The translations under genes and the position numbers were made by a program. Below, piece by piece: positions 18,272 through 26,763 of a stretch of DNA of 64,000 nt. Source of the DNA: Alphaproteobacteria bacterium. GTDB taxonomy: Bacteria > Pseudomonadota > Alphaproteobacteria > UBA8366 > Aestuariispiraceae. The notes below the pieces were generated by a model. The model was not told where the DNA came from and did not search any database. It saw only the letters and a list, made by a program, of their open reading frames with translations. Each line of letters starts with the position of its first letter. Position 1 is the stretch's first letter. Location of the stretch: the NCBI GenBank assembly GCA_030065235.1, contig JASJDC010000002.1, forward strand, positions 458,001 through 522,000, given 5' to 3'.

Positions 18272-19464
18272 TCCGGGGGCTCATCCTCTTCATCAAGGTC
18301 GGGCTGATCGTCGCGGCCGCCGTCTATCTGTCGAAATACCCCGGTCAGGTCAGCATCGATTGGCAAGGGTGGCGCATCGACATGTCGCTGGCGCTTCTGG
18401 CCCTGACGGTTCTGGTTGTCACCGTCGTTGTTGTCGTTGTGTTGCGCGCTTGGTTCGGCGCCGTGCACGCGCCTGGCAAGTTCATGACCGCCCGGCGCGG
18501 GGCCCGGCGCGACCGCGGCTATCACGCCTTGACCCAAGGCCTGGCGGCAGTGGCCGCCGGGGACGCTGCGGAAGCCAAGAAACTCGCGCGCAAGGCGGAC
18601 GGATTGCTCAAGGATCCGCCGCTGACACGGTTGCTGGCGGCGCAGGCGGCGCAGTTGGACGGCGACGACCAGGCGGCCGAACGCTATTTCGAAGCCATGC
18701 TGGAAGATAAGGATACAGCCATTCTAGCGCTGCGCGGCCTGATGATGAGAGCGCTCGACGCCGGCGACAGCGCCGAGGCGCGGCGGCTGGCGGAACAGGC
18801 GCATCGAGAACGCCCGGGCGCCGCCTGGGCCGCCGACCATCTGATCGAAGCGATGCGGGCCGACGGCGACTTCGATGGCGCGCTGGCGGTCTTGACGACG
18901 GCGGCGCGGCACAAGGCCTATCCGGCTGCGTCGGTGAAGAAACGGCGCGCCGACCTGATCCTCGGCAAGGCCCGCGCGCTGCAGCGCCAAGAATCCTTCG
19001 CCAAGGCGCTGTCGCTCACGCAAGAGGCGAAGAAGCTCGACCCGGCCAATCCGAACGCGGTGACCATGGCCGCCCGGCTGCTGTATCGCGACGGCAAACC
19101 CGGCAAGGCGGCGCGGGTGATCGAGGACGCTTGGCGCGTCTCTCCGGATCCCGCCCTGGCCAGCGCCTATCGCGACGTGGCCCCGGACCGGACCGATCTC
19201 TTGGCTCAGGTGAAGCGGTTCGAGCGGCTGCTGGCGTTCAATCCCGACCATGAGGAAAGTCACCTCGCGCTCGCTGAGGCGGCGCTGGACGCCAATCTCT
19301 GGGGCGAGGCGCGCACCCATATCGGCAAAGTCATGGCGGAAACCGGCGAAGACCAAGCCGCCCCCCGCGTTTGCCGCCTGATGGCGCGGTTGGAAGAGCA
19401 AGAGCATGGCGATGTCGAAAAAGCCCGCGTCTGGCTCATGCGCGCCTCGGAGAACGCCGCGTAG
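18268..19464 (+). CDS. hemY: HemY-type TPR membrane protein
   Basis: 398 aa. Two N-terminal transmembrane segments (about 5-25 and 40-62) form the HemY_N domain, followed by about 300 residues of TPR-like helices (for instance LAAVAAGDAAEAKKLARKAD, LTQEAKKLDPANPNAVTMA, RLLAFNPDHEESHLALAEAA). This is the proteobacterial HemY encoded next to hemD, not protoporphyrinogen oxidase; its exact role in the late haem pathway is unsettled. Start overlaps the hemD-mic60 stop (ATGA). Neighbourhood with Mic60 and the two membrane anchors suggest action at the inner membrane. Confidence 0.88.
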   Translation: MIRGLILFIKVGLIVAAAVYLSKYPGQVSIDWQGWRIDMSLALLALTVLVVTVVVVVVLRAWFGAVHAPGKFMTARRGARRDRGYHALTQGLAAVAAGDAAEAKKLARKADGLLKDPPLTRLLAAQAAQLDGDDQAAERYFEAMLEDKDTAILALRGLMMRALDAGDSAEARRLAEQAHRERPGAAWAADHLIEAMRADGDFDGALAVLTTAARHKAYPAASVKKRRADLILGKARALQRQESFAKALSLTQEAKKLDPANPNAVTMAARLLYRDGKPGKAARVIEDAWRVSPDPALASAYRDVAPDRTDLLAQVKRFERLLAFNPDHEESHLALAEAALDANLWGEARTHIGKVMAETGEDQAAPRVCRLMARLEEQEHGDVEKARVWLMRASENAA

Positions 19465-19477
19465 AAGAAATTTGGCG

Positions 19478-20608
19478 TTAAGTGCGGACAAGACGGATCA
19501 GCGGCTCGAACGCGTATAACGCCGATCGCCGGCCCGACGCAGGCTCAATCTCCACCAATAATCCGGCATCGAATAGCAAGCGAGAAAGACGCTTCGCAGT
19601 TGGGACCGGTATCCCGCTTCGGCCGGTGAATCGACCGTTTCGGAATACAGGGTTCGTGAAGATGAAGTCCTGAGCGAGCTGCGCCCATTGTGAATTCAGG
19701 GTTTCCCTGAAGACCGCTTTCATGTCTTCGTATAGCGTTGAGATCGCCAGCGCCGTCTCCAAGTTCTGTTCGGCCTGTGTAGACACAGCGCGAAGGAAGA
19801 ACTCGCACCATCCGCTCCAGTCGCCATCCCCCGAGACACGACGCATTCTTTCAATGTACTCCGTCTTGTTCTCTTCAAAGAAGGCGCTGACATAGAAATT
19901 CGGCTCCTCAATAAGTCCCTTCTTCCACAGAGAAAGCGTGATCAACATTCGGCCGATACGACCGTTGCCGTCGTCAAACGGGTGCAAAGCCTCAAATTCG
20001 ACATGGGACAAAGCGGCGTTTAGCAATGGCGGAAATTGGTCGTCATTCATGAAGGCGACGAGGCGTTCCATTGATGGCGCAAGTTGCTCAGGTGAAATCG
20101 GCGTGAATGTTATCTCACGGCTTGCGTCATCTCCGATGTAATTCTGCTGCGTCTTGTATTGTCCTGGGTTTTTGGCGGCGCCGCGTCCAAATCTCAGAAG
20201 GTTGGCGTGAGCCGACCGAATCAGATGTTCGCTGATTTCGTAGCCTGCAAGTAGGCTGTTTTGCGCCTTCTTGAGCGCCGTTCCATAAAGCCAAACTTCA
20301 AGCGTTTCGAGCCGAACCTCTGATGGTCCCGCGTCATCGGCGTCAGCCTCATAACGCAGGACTTCGTCAATTGTCGACAGCGTCCCTTCCATTCGGGACG
20401 ACACAACCGCTTCCTGGCTCCTGAGAGGGGTTATGAGCAAGTCGCTGTTGTGGAGGCTCTTCAGAGTCTGATCATATCTGGCCAAAGCGGCCTGCGCGTC
20501 AGCCATCGGCATGAGCAACAGCTCGTAATCCAACTTGCCTGGCGGAAATTGACCATAGTGATAATCAGTATTCTTGTCGAAACTGTAGCGTTCTATGGGG
20601 AATCGCAT
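19478..20608 (-). CDS. Fic-domain protein (probable AMPylase, class II autoinhibited)
   Basis: 376 aa. The catalytic Fic motif HPFDDGNGRIGR is intact (HxFx[D/E]GNGRxxR) at about residue 205. Upstream, SSRMEG at about residue 70 fits the class II inhibitory motif (S/T)xxxE(G/N), whose Glu blocks ATP binding. A C-terminal segment with TAKRLSRLLFDAG looks like a winged helix. Such proteins usually transfer AMP to a protein Thr or Tyr. Base composition is low for the window: two 60-nt stretches counted by hand give 47 and 53 percent GC against about 70 percent in hemY next door, pointing to horizontal acquisition. Dyad operators lie just upstream (20617-20635). No separate antitoxin is seen. Confidence 0.9.
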   Translation of the reverse strand: MRFPIERYSFDKNTDYHYGQFPPGKLDYELLLMPMADAQAALARYDQTLKSLHNSDLLITPLRSQEAVVSSRMEGTLSTIDEVLRYEADADDAGPSEVRLETLEVWLYGTALKKAQNSLLAGYEISEHLIRSAHANLLRFGRGAAKNPGQYKTQQNYIGDDASREITFTPISPEQLAPSMERLVAFMNDDQFPPLLNAALSHVEFEALHPFDDGNGRIGRMLITLSLWKKGLIEEPNFYVSAFFEENKTEYIERMRRVSGDGDWSGWCEFFLRAVSTQAEQNLETALAISTLYEDMKAVFRETLNSQWAQLAQDFIFTNPVFRNGRFTGRSGIPVPTAKRLSRLLFDAGLLVEIEPASGRRSALYAFEPLIRLVRT

Positions 20609-20616
20609 ACCGCATC

Positions 20617-20635
20617 TTGATTAGTGTCTAATCAA
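20617..20635. promoter_or_regulatory. perfect dyad operator candidate upstream of fic
   Basis: TTGATTAGTGTCTAATCAA is a perfect 8-bp inverted repeat around a 3-nt centre. It lies 8 nt in front of the fic start codon, and a matching half-site CTAATCAA recurs at 20723-20730 (with TTGATTAGTGT and ACACTAATCAA forming an 11-bp inverted pair over 114 bp). The spacing suggests repressor binding at the leader or transcription start, possibly with looping. The regulator is not identified. Confidence 0.55.
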
Positions 20636-20728
20636 CCTTCTCATTTGAACAACAAAGTATCTTGGCTCTGATTTATGCTACACAAACCACTTTTTAAATC
20701 ACATTGGGAGAAAAATGATACACTAATC

Positions 20729-20772
20729 AATTTGTGACTCACTTCTTCGACTCTAGGGAATTTGTGAATCAC
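20729..20772. repeat. direct repeats with GTGA-N-TCAC cores upstream of fic
   Basis: AATTTGTGACTCAC (20729-20742) and AATTTGTGAATCAC (20759-20772) differ at one base and start 30 bp apart, close to three helical turns. Each contains the palindrome GTGA-N-TCAC. They may be a second set of operator sites for the divergent or leftward fic promoter. Confidence 0.45.
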
Positions 20773-21215
20773 ATGCCGTGATCTTCGATTTACAAAGGGT
20801 CGCCGTCTCGACGGAGACTGAGGACGTCACGATTTCAGGCGTCGAGGTATCCCTGCCGTCTGGGTCGTTTTGATCATTTGCGATCATAATCAACGAAGTA
20901 TCTCGACAGAGAGAATCGCAATTTGCAACGCAACTTGCACTGAGGCAGCGGTGGTGCGCTGGTCAGAAGAACGCCCAGCCGAGGGGTGGCCGGGCGTGAG
21001 AGGTTTGGACATAAAAAGGGAGACCCAGGCGGCTTGGGAGGCAGGATCGGCCTGGGGCGCTCTGACACTGTTATTGTTATATACCGATGCGCCTCGGCGC
21101 GCGGTGACGGTCGTCACGCCACCCGCCGGCTTGATTTTGGTCGGAAACCTCACTAGGTTCCGCGCCGCTCCAAAAGGGCGCTCGGCGTGACGCCGGGTCG
21201 GTCTCAGACGGGGAC

Positions 21216-21291
21216 GCCGCAGTAGCTCAGTCGGTAGAGCAACGCATTCGTAATGCGTGGGTCGGGGGTTCAAATCCCTCCTGCGGCACCA
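21216..21291 (+). tRNA. tRNA-Thr (anticodon CGT)
   Basis: 76 nt including the encoded CCA. Acceptor stem GCCGCAG pairs with CTGCGGC; D-arm GCTC..GAGC; anticodon stem ACGCA/TGCGT encloses the loop TTCGTAA, so the anticodon is CGT, reading ACG codons; T-arm GGGGGTTCAAATCCCTC-like with the TTCAAAT loop. Transcribed rightward. It reads frequent ACG codons of this high-GC genome. Confidence 0.97.
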
Positions 21292-21326
21292 GCGCTCCGC
21301 GGTCCATACCGGCGCAGCTCCGGCCA

Positions 21327-22229
21327 TCAGCCAATCAGTTTCCTCTCGGTCAACGCGGCGCCTGTTTTCTGGACCAACACCGTCAAACCGCCGGCGACCT
21401 GTTGCGCCGAGTCCAGCGCTCGGACGCGATAGGCGGTCTCTAGCTGCGCTGCGGCGTCAGCCAAAGCGGTGGCGCCGAAAGCGGCGGCGCTGCTCTTTAA
21501 GGAATGCGACAGCCGCGCCCGATCATCATAGTCGTCGGTCTCCGGCGCGGCCAGGGCGTCCGCGATTTCCCGCGCTTCGCTCAAAAACTCGGCGATCAAT
21601 CGGCGCAGCGCGGCGAGCCCGGCATCGCGTTCAAGCTGGGCGAGAATATCATTGGACACGATCGGCGCCGCCCCACCGTTCGCCTCGCATGCGGATTCAG
21701 CATATGAGTCTTGTGGACTGGAATCAGCGCCTATTGCGCCATCCCTCTCCTTGACCAGCCGGCTCAGCGTCTCCAGCAACCGGTCATAGCGCAAGGGCTT
21801 CGGCAGGTAGTCGTCCATGCCCGCCTCGGCGCAGCGCATCCGGTCTCGATGGGAATCATGCGCGGTCAGGGCGACGATCGGCGTTTTCGACATCGGCGCC
21901 GGCAATTGGCGGATCGACAGGGTGGCCTCGACGCCGTCCATCACCGGCATCGCCAGATCCATGAAGACGGCCGCGTAATCTCCGGTCAGGACCATGGTCA
22001 CGGCCTCGGCCCCGTCATAGGCGCAGTCGACCGAGTATCCGGCGCGCTGCAGCATCGCTTGTGCGATCATCCGGTTGGTGTCGCCGTCCTCAACCACCAG
22101 GACGCGGGCGCACGCAGGGGATCGGACGCCCGCTTCCCGCGAAGACTCGTCTTCGGCGGGTCCGGTCGATTTAGCGTCGCCGTCTATGCGGCCCCGCGAA
22201 CACGGGTCGGAATTGATGTCTGTTTGCAA
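21327..22229 (-). CDS. receiver-HPt two-domain signalling protein
   Basis: 300 aa. Residues about 42-160 form a response-regulator receiver domain: VLVVEDGDTNR acidic pocket, phospho-acceptor Asp in FMDLAMPVMDG, ALTAHDS and the Lys in YLPKPLR. Residues about 190-290 are a histidine phosphotransfer domain with the site LSHSLKSSAAAFGA. No DNA-binding or kinase domain is present, so it is probably an intermediate in a phosphorelay with kinases encoded elsewhere. The start is uncertain: no ATG precedes the receiver domain and the frame begins with TTG at 22229, without a clear ribosome-binding site; the frame stays open upstream. Confidence 0.82.
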   Translation of the reverse strand: MQTDINSDPCSRGRIDGDAKSTGPAEDESSREAGVRSPACARVLVVEDGDTNRMIAQAMLQRAGYSVDCAYDGAEAVTMVLTGDYAAVFMDLAMPVMDGVEATLSIRQLPAPMSKTPIVALTAHDSHRDRMRCAEAGMDDYLPKPLRYDRLLETLSRLVKERDGAIGADSSPQDSYAESACEANGGAAPIVSNDILAQLERDAGLAALRRLIAEFLSEAREIADALAAPETDDYDDRARLSHSLKSSAAAFGATALADAAAQLETAYRVRALDSAQQVAGGLTVLVQKTGAALTERKLIG

Positions 22230-22339
22230 AATGCGGATTCCAGCTGCCTCCCGCCCGAACGAGCACGAATCGCGCCAAAATCCCGCCAGACCGATGGGCC
22301 ATGCCCGTTTGAACCGACGGCAGCCAGAGTACGGGTGAG

Positions 22340-23152
22340 ATGATCGTCTTTTTCACGGATTTCGGCGCGTCCGGCCCCTATGTCGGCGCGCTGCATATGG
22401 CGGCGGCGCGGGTCGCGCCGGATGTGTCTCGCGTCGACCTGCTGCATGAGGCCCCAGCCTTCCTTGTGCGGGAATCGGCCTATCTGCTGGCGGCGCTGTC
22501 GGTTGATCTGCCGCCTGGCGCGGTCTGTGTCGCGGTGGTCGATCCCGGCGTCGGCAATGAAGCGCCGGAGGATGTCGCAAATCCGGAAAACCAAGCCATG
22601 GCGCGGCAGCCGGTCGTGCTGGAGGCGGATGAGCGCATCTTTGTCGGTCCGGGCAATGGGTTGCTGGAGATCATGGCCCGGCGCGCCAAGCAAGCGGTCT
22701 GGCGGCGCCTGACCTATAAGCCCAAGACACCGCCATCCGCGACCTTTCACGGAAGGGACATATTCGCCCCGGCGGGCGCCGCAATCGCCGCCGCGCTGGC
22801 CGAGGGGCGGCCCTGGCGCGACCAGCTCTGCGCGCCGATTGAGGGCGTCGAACCGGCGCTCGTGCGCGGCGCGGCGGCGGCCTGGCCGGACGATCTCGCC
22901 GCGGTGATCACTTGCGACGGGTTCGGCAACGCGATGACAGGGTTGCGCGCCGAGACGCTCAACCCGGCGGCGCGGCTTCGTATCGGCGGCGCCGTTCTGC
23001 ACAGAGCCCGCAGCTTCGCCGATATGGAGCGCGGCGCGCCTTTCTGGTACGAAAACGCCTATGGGCTGGTCGAGATCGCCGCCAATCAAGGCGACGCGGC
23101 CGCATTGCTCGGACTTTCGGTCGGCGATCCGGTCAGCGTCGTGACGGCATAG
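22340..23152 (+). CDS. SAM hydrolase/SAM hydroxide adenosyltransferase family protein (DUF62)
   Basis: 270 aa. Motifs of the family are FFTDFG and GPYVGALHM at the N-terminus, VAVVDPGVG, VGPGNGLLEIM, TFHGRDIFAPAGA and the C-terminal-domain CDGFGNAMTG. Members hydrolyse S-adenosylmethionine to adenosine and methionine and are related to fluorinase and chlorinase; halide use is unlikely here but not excluded. The physiological role is poorly defined. It stands alone, divergent from the receiver-HPt gene and convergent with the chemoreceptor gene (10 bp between stops). Confidence 0.85.
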   Translation: MIVFFTDFGASGPYVGALHMAAARVAPDVSRVDLLHEAPAFLVRESAYLLAALSVDLPPGAVCVAVVDPGVGNEAPEDVANPENQAMARQPVVLEADERIFVGPGNGLLEIMARRAKQAVWRRLTYKPKTPPSATFHGRDIFAPAGAAIAAALAEGRPWRDQLCAPIEGVEPALVRGAAAAWPDDLAAVITCDGFGNAMTGLRAETLNPAARLRIGGAVLHRARSFADMERGAPFWYENAYGLVEIAANQGDAAALLGLSVGDPVSVVTA

Positions 23153-23162
23153 CGCCTGCAGC

Positions 23163-24620
23163 TTACGCCGCTCGCAATGTTTGCAGAAAGCCTTCGATCC
23201 GTTGCTTCAGTTCCTCGGAACGTTCGGACAGGGTCGAAGCCACGGCCTTCACCTCGTCGGTCGCCGCGCCGCTGTCGGTCGCGCTGGCCTGGACATTGGC
23301 GACGCCTTTGGCGGCCGCCCGGCTGCGGACCGAAACGTCATTCACCGTTTCCGAAATGGCGTTTGTCGAGTCGCGTTGCGCGTCGACCGCGCCTTCAATC
23401 GCGCCGACCGTCTCGCTAACGTCATGAATGGTCTGACCGATCTTCTGAATCGCACTGACGGCCGAGCCGGACGCGCCCTGCATCGCCGCGATGAGAGCGC
23501 TGATACTCTCGGTCGCGGATGCGGTCTGCGAGGCCAGCGCCTTCACCTCGTTGGCGACGACGGCAAAGCCTTTGCCGGTTTCGCCGGCGCGCGCCGCCTC
23601 GATGGTCGCGTTCAGCGCCAGAAGGTTGGTCTGTTCGGCGATATCTTGGATCAAGGCGACCACTTCCTCGATCTTGGCGCCAGCCTGGGCCAGGTCGGTC
23701 ACCGCCGCATCGGTGCGTTGCGCCTCCTCGACCGCCTGACGCGCGATCTGCACGCTGTTCGAGGCGAGCCGCGCGATTTCCTCGGTCGAGCCGACCAGCT
23801 CCTCGATCGCGGCGGCCGTGCGCTCGACATCGTCGCCCGCGTCCTTGCTCGACCGGGCGGATTTCTCCGCCTCGCTCAACATGGCGTTGGTGCGGGAGCG
23901 GAAACCGTCCGCGACCGATCCAAGCTCGGCGGAGGCGGCGGTGACAGATTGCACGATCTCGCCGATCTCCGTCTCGATCGAGCCGGCGACGGCCTCCAGG
24001 GATTGCCGCCGCGCCGCTTCGGCGGCCTGCTGCTCCGCCTCGCGCTCGGACTGGATCGCCTTTAGCGCGGTCTGGGCTTCGCGCGCGTCATCGACCGCCC
24101 GCTCGCCCTGAACCAAAGCGCGGGCGATGCCTTCTGCGAGCGCAATCAGGACCGCCGTCTCCAGCACGACGATGACCGCGTGCATGACGACCCGAAAGAA
24201 ACTCGCGCCGTCGGGGAAAACGAAAGCCGGGATCAGATAGTTCAGGCTCAGATGATGCACCGCCGCGACCGCAGCGGCGACCACAAGCGCCCGCCAGTCG
24301 CACAGCGCGGCCAGGGCTGCGAGCGTGGCGAAGAAATACATATGCATGTCGATCTGCCAGGGATGGTTCTGCAGCGCGAAGACCAGCGCGGCGGGAACGC
24401 CCATCAGGGCCGCGGCCAGGACATAACGGGTCTCTTGCGCGCCGCCGCGCAGCTTCCAGGACGCGGCGGCGACGCAAGCCAAGAGCGCGGTGACCAGCGT
24501 GGCCTCGATCCAGGGGACGCCGAATAGCAGGCAGATGACCGCGGTGGCCGGCACATGCGCGGCCAAGTAGATCACCATATATTTCACAGCCCGTTCCCGC
24601 AGGGCGTTCAGCGCGTTCAT
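23163..24620 (-). CDS. methyl-accepting chemotaxis protein with multi-pass membrane sensor domain
   Basis: 485 aa. The N-terminal 170 residues are strongly hydrophobic with about six transmembrane segments and no periplasmic ligand domain ([15 protein letters not shown] within it). A coiled coil (about 175-210) follows, then the cytoplasmic signalling domain with the conserved hairpin ([35 protein letters not shown]). There is no obvious HAMP domain. It likely signals membrane or redox state to CheA-CheW; no che genes are in the window. The start overlaps the stop of the upstream small membrane-protein gene, implying joint translation. RBS AAAGGGATGG precedes the ATG. Confidence 0.88.
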   Translation of the reverse strand: MNALNALRERAVKYMVIYLAAHVPATAVICLLFGVPWIEATLVTALLACVAAASWKLRGGAQETRYVLAAALMGVPAALVFALQNHPWQIDMHMYFFATLAALAALCDWRALVVAAAVAAVHHLSLNYLIPAFVFPDGASFFRVVMHAVIVVLETAVLIALAEGIARALVQGERAVDDAREAQTALKAIQSEREAEQQAAEAARRQSLEAVAGSIETEIGEIVQSVTAASAELGSVADGFRSRTNAMLSEAEKSARSSKDAGDDVERTAAAIEELVGSTEEIARLASNSVQIARQAVEEAQRTDAAVTDLAQAGAKIEEVVALIQDIAEQTNLLALNATIEAARAGETGKGFAVVANEVKALASQTASATESISALIAAMQGASGSAVSAIQKIGQTIHDVSETVGAIEGAVDAQRDSTNAISETVNDVSVRSRAAAKGVANVQASATDSGAATDEVKAVASTLSERSEELKQRIEGFLQTLRAA

Positions 24621-25024
24621 GAATCCATCCCTTTCATATTTTGCGCCTTGTCGCCCGCAGCCGGGTCGAAACCGCAGGCGGCCGCGATCAACGCGTCGAA
24701 GACCAGCAATGCGCCGCTTGCCGACAGACTGTCGGCCAGATCCCCGTCCGGCCTCGGACGGTCAAAGACGGCGATCACCAAATTATCCCAGCGGCCGGTG
24801 CGGATCGGCGTGCCGTTCGCCGCGGCGATGGCGCGCACCGATTGGGCCAGCGGCTGGCCAGGTGGAAACAGGATCGCCACCGGTTGGCCCGGCTCGATGG
24901 GAGCGCGGAGCGTGAAGATTCCGAGAAGGAGCAGACTGACGAGCGTAAGACCCGCCGCCGGCAGCAGAGATTTGATCGTTGAGATCACCGTACCCATCCA
25001 TGCAAAAGGGCCAAGGCCATGCAT
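24617..25024 (-). CDS. small membrane-anchored protein coupled to the chemoreceptor gene
   Basis: 135 aa from the ATG at 25022-25024, preceded by GAGG; a TTG at 25042 would add 6 residues. One transmembrane helix ([19 protein letters not shown]) is followed by a soluble domain of about 90 residues with a [20 protein letters not shown] segment and a [12 protein letters not shown] strand. I recognise no family. The 4-bp overlap with the chemoreceptor gene suggests a partner or ligand-sensing subunit; this is inference. AT-rich DNA at 25050-25080 (with TTAATTAA) probably holds the promoter. Confidence 0.6.
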   Translation of the reverse strand: MHGLGPFAWMGTVISTIKSLLPAAGLTLVSLLLLGIFTLRAPIEPGQPVAILFPPGQPLAQSVRAIAAANGTPIRTGRWDNLVIAVFDRPRPDGDLADSLSASGALLVFDALIAAACGFDPAAGDKAQNMKGMDS

Positions 25025-25108
25025 GCGCCTCAACAGAAACAATATATTCTAATGTAATAGATTGTTTAATTAATAGTTAAAATCGGCGCGGCGATTGGGT
25101 TAGCGGCT

Positions 25109-26581
25109 TTACCGTGTCGGCAACATACGCGGCGCCGCTTTCTGGTCGGCGAAGGTGAAGGGGGAGAGGCCCTTGATATTCTCGTCGAGCGGGGTGCGCA
25201 GATGCACCGGCGGTTGCGCCCGTTGGGCGCAGTCGAGCCGGTCGCAGATGCGGCAGTTCACGCCGATCGGCGCCGGCTTGGCGGCGGCGCCCAGCACCGT
25301 CGCGTCGGCATAGACGATCCGGGAGGCGTATTTCTCCTCGCAGCCGAGCCCGATGGCCAGCGTATGCTCGCCCCGTCCGAAACCGCCGCCCGCCTTGCGC
25401 ACCGTCCGGGCGATGCAGAAATAGCGCGCGCCGTCCGGCAGTTCCGAGAGCTGCGCCTGAATATCGCCCGGCCGCAGGAAGGACGCGTAGACATTCCAGC
25501 GCGCGCAAGCCTCGCCATGGCGTGGGATCGGCAGGCCGGACAGCGAGAACCGTTTCGAGATATTGCCGGCCATATCGACCCGCAGCATATGCAGCGGTAC
25601 GCCGGATCGGCCGGGCCGGTTCAGGCTGGTCAGGCGATGGCATACCTGTTCGAACCCCGCCCCGAACCGGTGCCGCAACAGGTCGATGTCGTAGCGCGCC
25701 TCTTCGGCGCTTTCGAGAAACCGATCATAGGGCATCAGCAAAGCGGCGGCGAAATAGTTGGCCAGCGCCGACCGGCCGAGCGCGCGTGTGTCGCCGTCCC
25801 GCACCCGCCCCTCGGTCAGCAGCATCTCGATCACCGGCCGCGCCGCCAACAGGCCGATCTGATAAGCGGTCTGAAACCGGCGGCTGCGCTGCGACAGGCG
25901 CTCGGACAAGAAGAGCGTCTTGCGCTCCGGGTCATAGCGGCGCTGAAACGGCGCGTCCTGGTCCGGGCGGACGACGACTGTCTCGACGCCATGGGCGCGG
26001 CGCAGAAAGTCGGTGAGGGTCTCGCGCGTCCGGTGATCGGTGTCGGCGATCTCACGGCCCAGCCGTTCCGCCTCCACTTCGAGATCCTCGAAATAATTCT
26101 GCTTGTCCTGGATGAAATCCGAGATCGCCTCGGCCGGCGCGACCCGGCTGAGATAGGGGCCGTTTTCGCCGTTCGCCGCACTGGCCGAGCGCACGGCCAT
26201 GGTGCGGATATCGGACTGCGCCTTGCGATAGGCGCCGTGCAAATGAAGCATGGCCCGCGCCGCGTTGGGGCTGGCCTCGATCAGGGCGCGGGCGTCGCTG
26301 GTGGCGATGTCCATATCTTCGAAAAGATCGTCGCCGAGCACATCCATGACATCGGCCAGCAGACGCCCCTCGCCGTCTTCCGCCAGATGCGCCGCCTCGA
26401 TCTCGAACACATCCGCCAGACGCAGCAGAACCGCGGCGGTCAACCGGCGCTTGTTGTGCTCGATCAGGTTCAGATAGCTGGCGCTGACATCCAACTGCTC
26501 GGCCAGGGCCGCCTGGCTCAACCCCGCCTCGCGCCGCAACTTCCGGATCTTGCCGCCGATCCTGATTTCTGAGTCCGCCAT
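25109..26581 (-). CDS. ScfR/RamB-type transcriptional regulator (XRE HTH + degenerate IrrE-like + C-terminal DUF2083)
   Basis: 490 aa. N-terminal XRE helix-turn-helix at residues about 10-65 (LRREAGLSQAALAEQLDVSA then YLNLIEHNKRRL). The middle region aligns in layout with the ImmA/IrrE peptidase fold, but at the expected HExxH position the sequence reads QTAYQIGLLAARP, so it is unlikely to be a protease. The C-terminal domain carries a Cys cluster (GVNCRICDRLDCAQR) and LSPFTFADQ, typical of regulators of acetate and propionate metabolism. It is divergent from isocitrate lyase with 182 bp between, which strongly suggests it controls aceA. Confidence 0.87.
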   Translation of the reverse strand: MADSEIRIGGKIRKLRREAGLSQAALAEQLDVSASYLNLIEHNKRRLTAAVLLRLADVFEIEAAHLAEDGEGRLLADVMDVLGDDLFEDMDIATSDARALIEASPNAARAMLHLHGAYRKAQSDIRTMAVRSASAANGENGPYLSRVAPAEAISDFIQDKQNYFEDLEVEAERLGREIADTDHRTRETLTDFLRRAHGVETVVVRPDQDAPFQRRYDPERKTLFLSERLSQRSRRFQTAYQIGLLAARPVIEMLLTEGRVRDGDTRALGRSALANYFAAALLMPYDRFLESAEEARYDIDLLRHRFGAGFEQVCHRLTSLNRPGRSGVPLHMLRVDMAGNISKRFSLSGLPIPRHGEACARWNVYASFLRPGDIQAQLSELPDGARYFCIARTVRKAGGGFGRGEHTLAIGLGCEEKYASRIVYADATVLGAAAKPAPIGVNCRICDRLDCAQRAQPPVHLRTPLDENIKGLSPFTFADQKAAPRMLPTR

Positions 26582-26763
26582 CGCCTCGCGCCGTCATGAT
26601 TTACAAAATTACAATCGGTAAAGAATTCACAGCTTCTTCGTGACAAGACAAGCGTTCTGAAAATGTTGCGGCGCGAAAAGCGCTGTGAGACCTTATTTTC
26701 AAGCGCAGAGGCGGTTTGCGCATTTCACAGACACATATGTCAATATTGTAAAGGATTAGAGCG
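26582..26763. promoter_or_regulatory. aceA: divergent control region of the ScfR-type regulator and aceA
   Basis: This 182-bp AT-richer spacer contains TTTACAAA (26600-26607), ATTACAAT (26608-26615) and an inverted counterpart ATTGTAAA (26745-26752) 9 nt before the aceA start codon. RamB/ScfR-type regulators bind AT-rich sites around acetate-metabolism promoters, so these motifs are candidate operators for autoregulation and aceA control. The assignment is by position only. Confidence 0.5.

Larger units (their letters stand above)
20609..21215. other. 607-bp gene-free spacer between fic and tRNA-Thr
   Basis: The part next to fic (20609-20800) is AT-rich and holds the dyads and direct repeats listed separately; it is probably the fic control region. 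The rest contains a small inverted repeat TGATC/GATCA (20871-20886) and no convincing gene. Open frames here lack homology-like features; the leftward one ending at 20890 runs antisense through the tRNA and is spurious. Confidence 0.6.

Noticed and set aside
20870-21190. Rightward 106-codon frame in the fic-tRNA spacer
   Set aside because: No ribosome-binding site, no recognisable motif and mixed composition; probably chance.
20890-21327. Leftward 145-codon frame with RRRDLNPRPTHYECVALPTE
   Set aside because: It runs antisense through tRNA-Thr; this peptide is a well-known artefact of reading tRNA genes backwards.
25202-26572. Rightward frame of 456 codons opposite the ScfR-type regulator
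   Set aside because: Antisense shadow; the regulator has recognised domains and a sensible divergent promoter.
25109-26581. Active ImmA/IrrE metalloprotease
   Set aside because: The HExxH zinc motif is absent at the expected position.
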